A stretch of 26,263 bases of DNA from Acidobacteriota bacterium (lineage in GTDB: Bacteria; Acidobacteriota; Blastocatellia; Pyrinomonadales; Pyrinomonadaceae): assembly GCA_024640445.1 (NCBI GenBank), contig JAHEEZ010000004.1, positions 1-26,263 on the forward strand, in the 5' to 3' direction. Shown piece after piece: positions 7,094 through 14,526 of the stretch. Below the pieces are notes generated by a model that was given only the letters and a program-made list of their open reading frames with translations, did not search any database and was not told the origin of the DNA. The position numbers and the translations under genes were made by a program. Position 1 is the first letter of the stretch; every line of letters begins with the position of its first letter.

Positions 7094-9757
7094 ATGTACA
7101 TCACCAAAGTAGATCTCGAAAACATTAAGTCCCACGCGAAATCCACGTTCGATTTCAGGAAGGGAACGACCGCGATCATAGGTGAGAACGGCGCCGGAAA
7201 GACCACTTTGATCGAGGCGATCGCTTGGACGATGTTCGATCTTCTCGACTACAAAAAGGACGCATTCGTGAAACGGGGCGCAAAGAAAGGCGTTGCAAGA
7301 GTGTCGTTCGAAAGCAACCTGGACGAAAGAACCTACCTGGTCCATCGGGACACTGGCACGGGCTACTATGTGTACGATCCGGAGATTAACACCCGCGTCG
7401 CCGACAAGAAGGACGAGGTGCTTCGCTTTCTACGCCAGCACATGGGCGTCGAACCCGGAACCGATCTGGAAGCGCTTTTCCGAAGTGCGATCGGCGTCCC
7501 GCAAGGCACATTCACCTCGATCTTTCTTGAAACCCCGACCGAGCGGAAACGCACGTTCGACCGCCTGCTCAAGGTCGAGGAGTATAGGCAGAGCTCAGAC
7601 AAACTTATCGATACTGTCAATTACCTGAAAGGGCTTCAGATCGACCTCGACAACAAGATCGCCTTCGCCGAAGGCAAGCTCGAAGGCTATTCGGATCTGA
7701 CCGAATCGCATAAGAAATACAAGCAGGAAGCGGCCGGCCACGCCAGGAGCCTGAAGAAGGTTGCGAAGGAGCTCGAAACGCTGACGAAGACCGTTTCCGG
7801 ATTTGAAGCGAAAGCGAAGGAGATCGAAGAGATCCGGAATGAGATCGAGAAGCTTGATTCCGACATAGCGCGGACCGGTCTGGATATCGCGGGAAAAGAG
7901 GCGGATCTGAGAAACTCCCGTGAGGCGTCCCAAAAAACAAACGCATCGGAAGAAGCACACCTTGAACATCTGAAGGCTCTCGGAATGATCACCGAGCTTG
8001 AGCGAGAGCGGACCGAACGCGAAAAACTCAACAAGACCATCGCGGAGATCGACACAGCGTTGGTGAAGGTTCGCTCGGACCAGAAGAAATTCAACGAAGA
8101 TCTGGAGCGAATTCTCGCCGCGCACAGACGGCTTGAGGAACTGAAACCGAAGATCGCTGAGCAGGCGACGCTTGAGAAAAGCCTTGAAGAATCGCGGACA
8201 AAGCTCGCGGAGGTCCGTTCCGCCGAAAACAGGGCCAAAGATCTGGACGAGGAACTATCGGGCCTGCGCGAAAAATATCGCGAGGCACAGGCGACTCTGA
8301 AGGACGCGGAGGAAAGGGCGAAAGGATCAGAAAGATTGCCGGATTTCATCGGCGAAGACGACCGGCTCCGGGAAAGGGTCGCCGAACTTGAAGGCCGGCT
8401 GGAGGTCGACCGAAGGTTCCAGAGCGAGGTGCGCAACGGGCTCTGCCCGATCCTCACCCAAAAATGTCTCAACCTCAAAGAAGGCGAAACGCTGGAAGGA
8501 TATCTCACGAGCCAGTTCAAAGAGCTTTCCGGAGAAATCAGCGCAGCGCGCGGAAGGCAGAAGAAACTGAAAGAGGAGATCGCCGGCGCGAGAAATGCGG
8601 AATCGTTCGCCGCCCGTATCGAACCGCTCCGATTACGAGAGGAAGAGATTGCGGCGGACGGCAAACGTTTGAAAGACCTGAAGGAGACCGTCGAAAAGAA
8701 GATCGCCGGCGCCGTCTCGCTTGAAAAGGAACTGGAGGGGATCGACAAAAGGCTGAAAGAGCTCGACAACCCGAAGGCAACCGCAAAACTTTTGCAGGCC
8801 GAGGCGGAAAAAGAGATTTCCGCGAGACAGGCGATCACAGGCGTCGAAAGCAACCTCGAACGGCTTGAAAGTGACCGGAAACAAAAGGCGGAACAACTCG
8901 AGATCTACAAGGACCTGGAATTCAACTGGAAGAAATACACGGAGTTGCGGGATAAGACTGCCGAGTCCCATAAGACGTATATATCGAATGAAAAACAAGC
9001 AGGGCTGCTTGAGAATCGCGAAAAGGAACTCCTGGGAATAAAGAAAGGGCTTGCGAAGATCGAGGTTTCCAAAACGAAGCTTGCCGGCAAGGCTGAAAAG
9101 GCATCCGAGGGATTCGACCGGGACGAGTACAACGCGGCGCGTTTGAAGTTGTCGGAACTGCAAAACGAGGAGACCGCGCTCAAAGTGAACTTTGATAACG
9201 CTGATACAAGGCGCGCCGAACTTGATGCGAAGATCGGCGAACTGAAGACGATCCGCGATCAGCTAAGAAAAGATAAGACAGAACGGGAAAGGCTGGAACG
9301 TGTCGGAAAGGCGACCGCGTTCATACGCAGCACTCTGAAGTCCGCGGCGCCACGGGTCGCGCAGAACTATGTGTTCCACGTTTCGATCGAAGCGAACCGC
9401 ATGTTCCGCGAGATAACCGGAAACGCCGAGCACACATTGAAATGGGAGAACGATTACGGGATCGCGCTTGAAGAAGGGGGATACGACCGGCCGTTCCAGA
9501 ACCTTTCGGGCGGCGAGCAGATGGCCGCGGCTCTGTCCGTCAGGCTCGCGCTCCTGAGGCAGCTGTCGGATATCAAGCTCGCGTTCTTCGACGAACCGAC
9601 AACGAACCTGGACCTTGAGCGGCGCGAACGCCTCGCGGAACAGATCAGCCAGATCACTGAAAGCAGGACCTTTGAACAGCTTTTCGTTATTTCTCACGAC
9701 GACACGTTCGAGGGATATGTGGATAATGTGATAGCGATCGAAGCGGACGAAGATTAA
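7094..9757 (+). CDS. Rad50/SbcC-like SMC-family ATPase with variant hook
   Basis: This 887-residue protein has the split ATPase of Rad50/SbcC/RecN-type proteins. The N-terminal lobe holds Walker A GENGAGKTT (30-38). Two long, Lys/Glu-rich antiparallel coiled coils follow (about 165-445 and 465-730). The C-terminal lobe holds the signature LSGGEQ (804-809), Walker B LAFFDEPTTNLD (Asp833, Glu834) and the H-loop VISHDD. The apical turn, right at the middle, carries Cys451 and Cys458 in C-P-I-L-T-Q-K-C. The classical zinc hook is CxxC, so this is a C-x6-C variant. Rad50 proteins tether DNA ends and control the Mre11/SbcD nuclease. No nuclease partner gene is adjacent: sua5 lies upstream and RNase HI downstream. 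A role in DNA repair is likely from the family; the partner is unknown. No clear ribosome site is visible. Confidence 0.93.
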   Translation: MYITKVDLENIKSHAKSTFDFRKGTTAIIGENGAGKTTLIEAIAWTMFDLLDYKKDAFVKRGAKKGVARVSFESNLDERTYLVHRDTGTGYYVYDPEINTRVADKKDEVLRFLRQHMGVEPGTDLEALFRSAIGVPQGTFTSIFLETPTERKRTFDRLLKVEEYRQSSDKLIDTVNYLKGLQIDLDNKIAFAEGKLEGYSDLTESHKKYKQEAAGHARSLKKVAKELETLTKTVSGFEAKAKEIEEIRNEIEKLDSDIARTGLDIAGKEADLRNSREASQKTNASEEAHLEHLKALGMITELERERTEREKLNKTIAEIDTALVKVRSDQKKFNEDLERILAAHRRLEELKPKIAEQATLEKSLEESRTKLAEVRSAENRAKDLDEELSGLREKYREAQATLKDAEERAKGSERLPDFIGEDDRLRERVAELEGRLEVDRRFQSEVRNGLCPILTQKCLNLKEGETLEGYLTSQFKELSGEISAARGRQKKLKEEIAGARNAESFAARIEPLRLREEEIAADGKRLKDLKETVEKKIAGAVSLEKELEGIDKRLKELDNPKATAKLLQAEAEKEISARQAITGVESNLERLESDRKQKAEQLEIYKDLEFNWKKYTELRDKTAESHKTYISNEKQAGLLENREKELLGIKKGLAKIEVSKTKLAGKAEKASEGFDRDEYNAARLKLSELQNEETALKVNFDNADTRRAELDAKIGELKTIRDQLRKDKTERERLERVGKATAFIRSTLKSAAPRVAQNYVFHVSIEANRMFREITGNAEHTLKWENDYGIALEEGGYDRPFQNLSGGEQMAAALSVRLALLRQLSDIKLAFFDEPTTNLDLERRERLAEQISQITESRTFEQLFVISHDDTFEGYVDNVIAIEADED

Positions 9758-9879
9758 GAAGAATACTCACAGGGATGAAGGAGACAAAAGGGATTTTGGA
9801 CGTCCGGCGAATTCCAGCTTGTTGGCCTTATCACTGCCAAGACGAGAGTTGGAAGGAACGAAAGGCCTTCCGATCCTGG

Positions 9880-9972
9880 ATCTCTGATTTGAAAGTTGAA
9901 ATCTGAAATACGAGACTTGGAACCAGACATCTGATACCTGGTACACGACACCAGATCCCTGACACCCGATAC
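9880..9972. repeat. Degenerate tandem repeat abutting the RNase HI start codon
   Basis: About 93 bp consist of drifting 8-11-bp units such as ctgatacctgg, tacacgacac, cagatccc and tgacacc, with earlier units like tgaaatctgaaatacg. Read on the minus strand this gives runs such as YRVSGIWCRVPGIRCLVP, the look of spurious proteins seen where such repeats are over-called. The tract ends directly at the ATG of the next gene. The rest of the 215-bp gap (9758-9879) holds no gene I can support. Confidence 0.65.
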
Positions 9973-10434
9973 ATGAAAGAAGTAACCATCGTCTGCGACG
10001 GCTCGTCGCTAGGAAACGGAAAACAGGTCCAGCGCGCCGCCGCCTGCGCCATCCTCGGCTATAAAGGATTCTGGCGCGGCTTCTGCAAATACCTGGGCAG
10101 CGCGACAAACCAGCAATCCGAGATCGCCGCCGCCGAGATCGGACTAAGCCAGTTGTCCGAACCCTGCAAGGTCCATCTCTTGAGCGACTCACGCTACGTC
10201 GTCGAAACGATGCTCGGGAACTTCCGGAAGAAGACGAACCACGAATGGTGGGCGCGCCTTGATAAAGCGGCGTCAAAGCACACTGTAAAATGGGAATGGA
10301 CAAAGGGCCACGCCGGGCACGAGATCCAGGAGGTCGCCGACGACCTCGCACGGAAAACCGCCGAACTCGGCTATGTCGATGAGGCGCTGATCGACGAATT
10401 AGTGGCGGAACTTGGAGTGTACGACGAAGTTTAG
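9973..10434 (+). CDS. rnhA: Ribonuclease HI
   Basis: RNase HI cuts the RNA strand of RNA:DNA hybrids, clearing R-loops and primers. The 153-residue protein has all catalytic positions: Asp9 in the CDGSSLGN turn, Glu50 in NQQSEIAA, Asp72 in LLSDSRYV, His113 in TKGHAGH, and Asp123 in EVADDLA. These correspond to E. coli Asp10, Glu48, Asp70, His124 and Asp134. Between Asp72 and His113 it is about 12 residues shorter than the E. coli enzyme; the missing part is the basic protrusion that helps hold hybrids, so substrate binding may differ. The start codon directly follows a degenerate repeat tract and has no visible ribosome site. The gene overlaps or abuts the possible leader of the next gene. 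Confidence 0.93.
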   Translation: MKEVTIVCDGSSLGNGKQVQRAAACAILGYKGFWRGFCKYLGSATNQQSEIAAAEIGLSQLSEPCKVHLLSDSRYVVETMLGNFRKKTNHEWWARLDKAASKHTVKWEWTKGHAGHEIQEVADDLARKTAELGYVDEALIDELVAELGVYDEV

Positions 10435-10567
10435 TTTGTCGGTTACCGGATTTGGACAACCGCCTTGTCCTTCAGATCGCAAATCTCCAGGTTCGAAACG
10501 CTTCAGTTTGTCGATCTCGAAAAACTTCAGCGGCACGCGAACCCATTGCGAGGCAGCCAGGCAGATT

Positions 10568-12580
10568 TTGGAAAGGAACGAAATACAAAATAGAGACAGA
10601 AAGCGACAAACTGGGGTTTATCGGACTACACCGGTTTGTCGTTCGATTGTTTTCGCCTTGGCACTATTCCTCCTCTCCGCTCCCGCTTTTTCCCAATCCG
10701 GCTGGTACTGGCAAAACCCCACTCCTCAGGGCAATCCGCTGTTCTCGATCTCGTTCGCTAAAGACAAGCGTTCCGGTTTCGCCGTCGGTGCCGATGGAAC
10801 GATATTGCGTTCCGACGATGGAGGCTTCTCGTGGTCTAAACAACGCCCTCCATCGGCCGCCGCCGTCTCTGATGTCTTCGTGATCGACGAGCGCAAGGCA
10901 ATAGCCGTAGGCGTTCGCGGCGGCGTCTTCCTTACCGATGACCGCGGTAAGAAGTGGGACGAGGCTGAAAGCGGCTCAAGGGAACACCTCTACGGCATCT
11001 CGATGGCAGGCGAAGGTTTCCGAACCGGCTGGATAACCGGGACGAACGGCACCCTCCTGAAGACCTCCGACGGCGGCAAGACCTGGGGACCCCAGTCAAG
11101 CGGCTCTCGATCGCATTTGCTTAATGTCTCGGCTTATGACGAATCGGCCGCCGTTGTGAGTGGTGAGAACGGGACGGTGCTCGTCACAGTCGACGGGGAG
11201 ACCTGGGACCTGGCCTTCCCTTGCGGCGACAGTCTGATCAGCGGAGCCCAGTTCATCAGCGCGGAAGTCATAGTCGCCGCCGGATACGGCGGTTGTGTGG
11301 CACGTAGTGAAAACAAAGGAGTGTCATGGAAGAAGATCGATATTTATAGCCGCTCTGACATACTTGCGCTTCGGTTCGTCGATGACAAGAAGGGATTTAT
11401 GACCGACAGCGGAGGCAAGGTTTGGGTGACCGGCGACGGCGGGAACACTTGGCTTCCCTTCAACATACGGACGGACCCAAAACTCCTTGCCCTTTGCTTC
11501 GCGGACAATTTCACGGGCTGGGCGGTCGGGGATGACGGCCTGATCGTCCGAACGGACGACGGCGGCTTTAGCTGGCAAAGGCTTAGCCGCGGAGGCCGCG
11601 AGGACATAAACGACCTCGCGTTCCTGGATGACAGGATCGGCTGGGCGGTAGGCGTGAACGGCAGGATCTGGCTGACAAACGACGGCGGGCGTTTCTGGTT
11701 CGGCGTCTTCTCCGGCACCGATGCCAACCTGAACGACGTCGACGCGCTTAATTCAGACTACGCCTTTATCGTCGGCGACGGCGGCACGATCCTGCGCTCC
11801 AATAACGGCGGAGCGGGCTGGGGACCCGGGATCTCGGGAACCCGGGAAGACCTGCTCGGTATTTACTTCGTTAATGAGAAAACCGGCTTTGCGGTCGGCG
11901 GGCGGGGAACAATTCTCAGAACGGACCTGACCGGAGCATACTGGGAAAAGCAGGTCTCCGGAACAGCCAACTGGCTTGAGGACGTGGTCTTTTTCGACAC
12001 GGATCGGGGAGTCGTGGTCGGAGACCGGGGAACGATACTTAGGACATCGGACGGCGGAAAGACCTGGAATAAGATCGAGACGCGACTGAAAGAAAATCTT
12101 TACTCCGTAAGTTTCTATGACGACAGGACGGGATTTGCGGTCGGTGCAAAGGGCACGGTCCTGAAGACGTCCGACGGCGGCGAAACCTGGCAGGACCTTG
12201 AGTCTCCGGTGACTACAAATCTGTACGCTGTCGCTGCTGCAAGTGCCGAGGAAGCCGTCGCGACCGGGGAGTTCGGCGCCGTGATCAGGACCGCTGACGG
12301 CGGACAAACGTGGCTCAGCCAGCCGAACATCACAAGCAACTCTTTGCAGGCGATAGTCTATTTCGGAGGAAGCGGTCTGTGGGTCGGAGGCCGCGGCGGC
12401 GCGATCCTGAAGCGTACCATTCCGCTGTCCGGCATACAGGTCTCTACCCCGAAACTGCCGCCGATACTCCGATCCAGGTCTGGCAGAGATAAGGCGCGAT
12501 CGCGAACGCCGCTGCTCACGATTCCCGACGACGGCGACATTCCCGCGGCGGTTCCTCCAGCCGATAACGACCTTCGATAG
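10568..12580 (+). CDS. Secreted YCF48/BNR-type repeat protein, probably two seven-bladed propellers
   Basis: The protein is a chain of about 14 repeats of roughly 40 residues, each ending in a pattern like G-x-I-L-R-T-x-D-G-G-x-x-W. Examples are GFAVGADGTILRSDDGGFSW and DGLIVRTDDGGFSW; the last repeat has lost its end. This is the YCF48/Hcf136 and Asp-box type of beta-propeller, whose plant and cyanobacterial members assist photosystem II assembly; there is no reason to infer photosynthesis here. A signal peptide (hydrophobic FALALFLLSAPAFS, cleaved before QSGWYW) sends it across the membrane. A Pro/Arg-rich tail of about 50 residues closes the protein. The start is uncertain. The frame is open from 10412, inside rnhA, but has no ATG before the signal peptide. 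I give TTG at 10568, which leaves a long basic N-region; none of the options has a good ribosome site. The stop is 4 nt from the convergent prmA stop. Confidence 0.8.
   Translation: MERNEIQNRDRKRQTGVYRTTPVCRSIVFALALFLLSAPAFSQSGWYWQNPTPQGNPLFSISFAKDKRSGFAVGADGTILRSDDGGFSWSKQRPPSAAAVSDVFVIDERKAIAVGVRGGVFLTDDRGKKWDEAESGSREHLYGISMAGEGFRTGWITGTNGTLLKTSDGGKTWGPQSSGSRSHLLNVSAYDESAAVVSGENGTVLVTVDGETWDLAFPCGDSLISGAQFISAEVIVAAGYGGCVARSENKGVSWKKIDIYSRSDILALRFVDDKKGFMTDSGGKVWVTGDGGNTWLPFNIRTDPKLLALCFADNFTGWAVGDDGLIVRTDDGGFSWQRLSRGGREDINDLAFLDDRIGWAVGVNGRIWLTNDGGRFWFGVFSGTDANLNDVDALNSDYAFIVGDGGTILRSNNGGAGWGPGISGTREDLLGIYFVNEKTGFAVGGRGTILRTDLTGAYWEKQVSGTANWLEDVVFFDTDRGVVVGDRGTILRTSDGGKTWNKIETRLKENLYSVSFYDDRTGFAVGAKGTVLKTSDGGETWQDLESPVTTNLYAVAAASAEEAVATGEFGAVIRTADGGQTWLSQPNITSNSLQAIVYFGGSGLWVGGRGGAILKRTIPLSGIQVSTPKLPPILRSRSGRDKARSRTPLLTIPDDGDIPAAVPPADNDLR
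10604..10641 (+). repeat. Hairpin over the start region of the propeller gene
   Basis: CGACAAACTGG (10604-10614) pairs with CCGGTTTGTCG (10631-10641) with one G-T pair and a 16-nt loop. The octamer gtttgtcg also occurs in direct orientation at 10434-10441 and 10506-10513, so the same word appears four times in about 210 bp. It may mask translation initiation or be repeat debris. Confidence 0.5.
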
Positions 12581-12584
12581 ATTT

Positions 12585-13460
12585 TCAGGAGGTTTTCCTG
12601 ACTGTGATGGAGACCCACTCGCCGTCTGTACTGACCAATGGATCGTGGTGTCCGAGATTCGAGAGTTCCCCTTTGAGTTCTTCTGCCTGCTCGGCCAAAA
12701 CTCCGGAAAGCACCAGTATCGATCCTGTCTTTTGAACCAACAGTGGAAGGATCGGCAATATGACCGCGGCCGTCAGGTTCGCACAAACGAAGTCCGCCGA
12801 GGAAGTATCCTCATCGATTGACCCGACACCAAAATCGATATCCAATGCACCGTTCAGACGCGCGTTCTCGATCGCAATCTCGACAGCCAGGGGATCTGTG
12901 TCGCACGCCGCGATCCTTGATTCTCCGCCCGCCAATATCGATGCAGCGATCCCGAGGATCCCGGTTCCGGTGCCGACGTCCAAGAAACTCATTCCAGGAA
13001 CAAACGCCTCCTCGATCGCCCGAAGGCATAAACGCGTGGTTTCGTGGGTTCCCGTACCGAACGCCATGCCGGGCTCGATGAGGATCACGGTCCTGCCGCC
13101 TGCGTCAACCTCCTTCCAGGCAGGCGCGACGACGAACCGTTCAGTGAACGTAGGCTTCCAGTGCTTCTTCCATTCGGCGAGCCAATCCTGGTCGATGATC
13201 GAACCGGAATCGATACCGAAAAGAACCTCGCGCCCAAAACCGTAGATCTTCAGCGCCTCAATCACCTTCCCTTCGGCCGCGACAAGGTCCAGGATACTTT
13301 CAAAATACCCGGTGATGACGACAATCGGCTTGTCAGGCTTCGCGAGCAGACTGTACGAAGTCCCCTCCGCACCGAGCTCATTCAGCGCGAACTCCGCCGC
13401 CTCCGCCGCTTCCGTCTCGACGGTCAATCTGATCACCGGCCATTCGGTCTTGTCAGTCAC
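12585..13460 (-). CDS. prmA: Ribosomal protein L11 methyltransferase
   Basis: PrmA uses S-adenosylmethionine to methylate lysines and the N-terminus of ribosomal protein L11. The 291-residue protein shows the family layout. A small N-terminal L11-binding domain (about 1-85) is followed by the linker-helix region with WKPTFTERFVVAP (101-113) and the diagnostic GMAFGTGTHETTRL (131-144). The class I methyltransferase domain starts with FLDVGTGTGILG (159-170), with IAIENARLNG and the catalytic-site CANLTA later on. The length matches E. coli PrmA (about 293). It lies downstream of era on the same strand, with a 130-bp gap full of hairpin repeats between them, so co-transcription is possible but not certain. 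A short TCAGGA/TCCTGA hairpin at 12585-12601 lies at its very end. Confidence 0.95.
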   Translation of the reverse strand: MTDKTEWPVIRLTVETEAAEAAEFALNELGAEGTSYSLLAKPDKPIVVITGYFESILDLVAAEGKVIEALKIYGFGREVLFGIDSGSIIDQDWLAEWKKHWKPTFTERFVVAPAWKEVDAGGRTVILIEPGMAFGTGTHETTRLCLRAIEEAFVPGMSFLDVGTGTGILGIAASILAGGESRIAACDTDPLAVEIAIENARLNGALDIDFGVGSIDEDTSSADFVCANLTAAVILPILPLLVQKTGSILVLSGVLAEQAEELKGELSNLGHHDPLVSTDGEWVSITVRKTS

Positions 13461-13478
13461 TTGCGTAGAAATAAGTTG

Positions 13479-13563
13479 CCCCCGGCCTTAGCCGGGGGAT
13501 CACATCAATGATAAGAAGACATGGGCTTTAGCCCAATCGTTGCCGCCTTAAGCTGGTGGCAAC
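13479..13563. repeat. Cluster of three hairpin repeats between era and prmA
   Basis: Three stem-loops stand in a row. The first is CCCCCGGC-CTTA-GCCGGGGG (13479-13498, perfect 8 bp). The second is TGGGC-TTTA-GCCCA (13522-13535). The third is GTTGCCGCC-TTAAGCT-GGTGGCAAC (13539-13563, 9 bp with one G-T pair). All have loops containing TTA. The arrangement resembles compound REP-type elements. None is followed by a T-run, so they are not obvious terminators. Confidence 0.75.
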
Positions 13564-13590
13564 TGATATCTGGTCCACGAACCGGCCCGT

Positions 13591-14490
13591 TCACGCCTCG
13601 ATCCCCATTTCGTCGAGATCGCGCTCGCGGTTCCGCCAGTCCTTGACCACCTTGACGAACAGCTGAAGATAGATCTTTCGCCCAAGCAAGTTCTCGATGT
13701 CTCTTCTCGCTTTTGTGCCGATGTCCTTTATACGCGAGCCCTGCTTCCCGATGATTATGCTTTTTTGCGAATTCCTTTCGACATATATCGCGCAATAGAC
13801 CTTTGGCATCTTCGGATCCGAATCGTCCCATTTCTCTGTGATCACAGCTGTGACGTACGGGATCTCTTCACCGGTCGATTCAAGTATCTTTTCCCGGACC
13901 ATCTCCGCGGCGAGGATCCTCATCGGCTGGTCCGTCATCTCGTCCTCCGCGAAGATTGCGGGCGCCTCGGGCAGGTTCTTTCCGATCTCTTCCAGCAGGA
14001 CCTCGACCGCCTCTCCTTTTAGGGCAGACACGGGAATGATCGCTTTGAAGTCGTGCTCGCCGGAGTAGAGTTCAATAAGCGGCAGAAGATCTTCACGCTT
14101 CCTTATCTTGTCGATCTTATTGAGGACGAGTATGGCCGGGCGCTCAGAGTTCTTGACCAGATCGAGTACAAACCGGTCCCCGTTGCCCGTCGAGACCGAT
14201 GCGTCCCGCATCAGTACCACGAGATCGACGGAAAGCAGGGCGTCGTGGACAGCGGCCATCATCCTCCGGTTCAGCAGATAACCCGGTTTGTGAACGCCCG
14301 GGGTATCGACAAAAACGATCTGGGACTCACCGCGATTCACGATACCGCGGATCTTGTGCCGTGTAGTCTGAGGCTTGTTCGAAACCGCCGCGATCTTTTC
14401 GCCGACAAGATGATTAAGCAGGGTGGACTTACCTGCGTTCGGCCTGCCGACAAGGGCAACATAGCCGGCTCTAAAATTATTTTCTTCCAT
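13591..14490 (-). CDS. era: GTPase Era
   Basis: Era is a GTP-binding checkpoint protein for 30S ribosome assembly that binds near the 3' end of 16S rRNA. The 299-residue protein has the usual two domains. The GTPase domain carries G1 GRPNAGKS (15-22), G3 DTPG (62-65, followed by VHKPGYLLNR), G4 NKID (124-127) and G5 VSALKGE. The C-terminal KH domain holds the GKQG loop (248-251, in IIIGKQGSRIKDIG) and ends in a short acidic tail. Length and motif spacing are standard. The start codon lies 36 nt after the stop of the TPR gene upstream, so the two are probably one transcript. The link between era and a secreted TPR protein is not a known functional one. Confidence 0.97.
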   Translation of the reverse strand: MEENNFRAGYVALVGRPNAGKSTLLNHLVGEKIAAVSNKPQTTRHKIRGIVNRGESQIVFVDTPGVHKPGYLLNRRMMAAVHDALLSVDLVVLMRDASVSTGNGDRFVLDLVKNSERPAILVLNKIDKIRKREDLLPLIELYSGEHDFKAIIPVSALKGEAVEVLLEEIGKNLPEAPAIFAEDEMTDQPMRILAAEMVREKILESTGEEIPYVTAVITEKWDDSDPKMPKVYCAIYVERNSQKSIIIGKQGSRIKDIGTKARRDIENLLGRKIYLQLFVKVVKDWRNRERDLDEMGIEA

Positions 14491-14526
14491 TATTTAAGTG
14501 ATGTCGTGAAGGGCTGTGCCCGGTCC

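Noticed and set aside
7687..8853. 388-codon leftward open frame inside the Rad50-like gene
   Set aside because: It is a Ser/Phe-rich shadow of the coiled-coil coding sequence on the other strand.
9767..10459. 230-codon leftward Arg/Ser-rich open frame opposite RNase HI
   Set aside because: RNase HI on the plus strand has all catalytic residues; the antisense frame also includes the degenerate repeat tract.
10485..10530. tRNA-like GGTTCGAAA segment
   Set aside because: No acceptor stem, D-arm or anticodon arm can be built around it.
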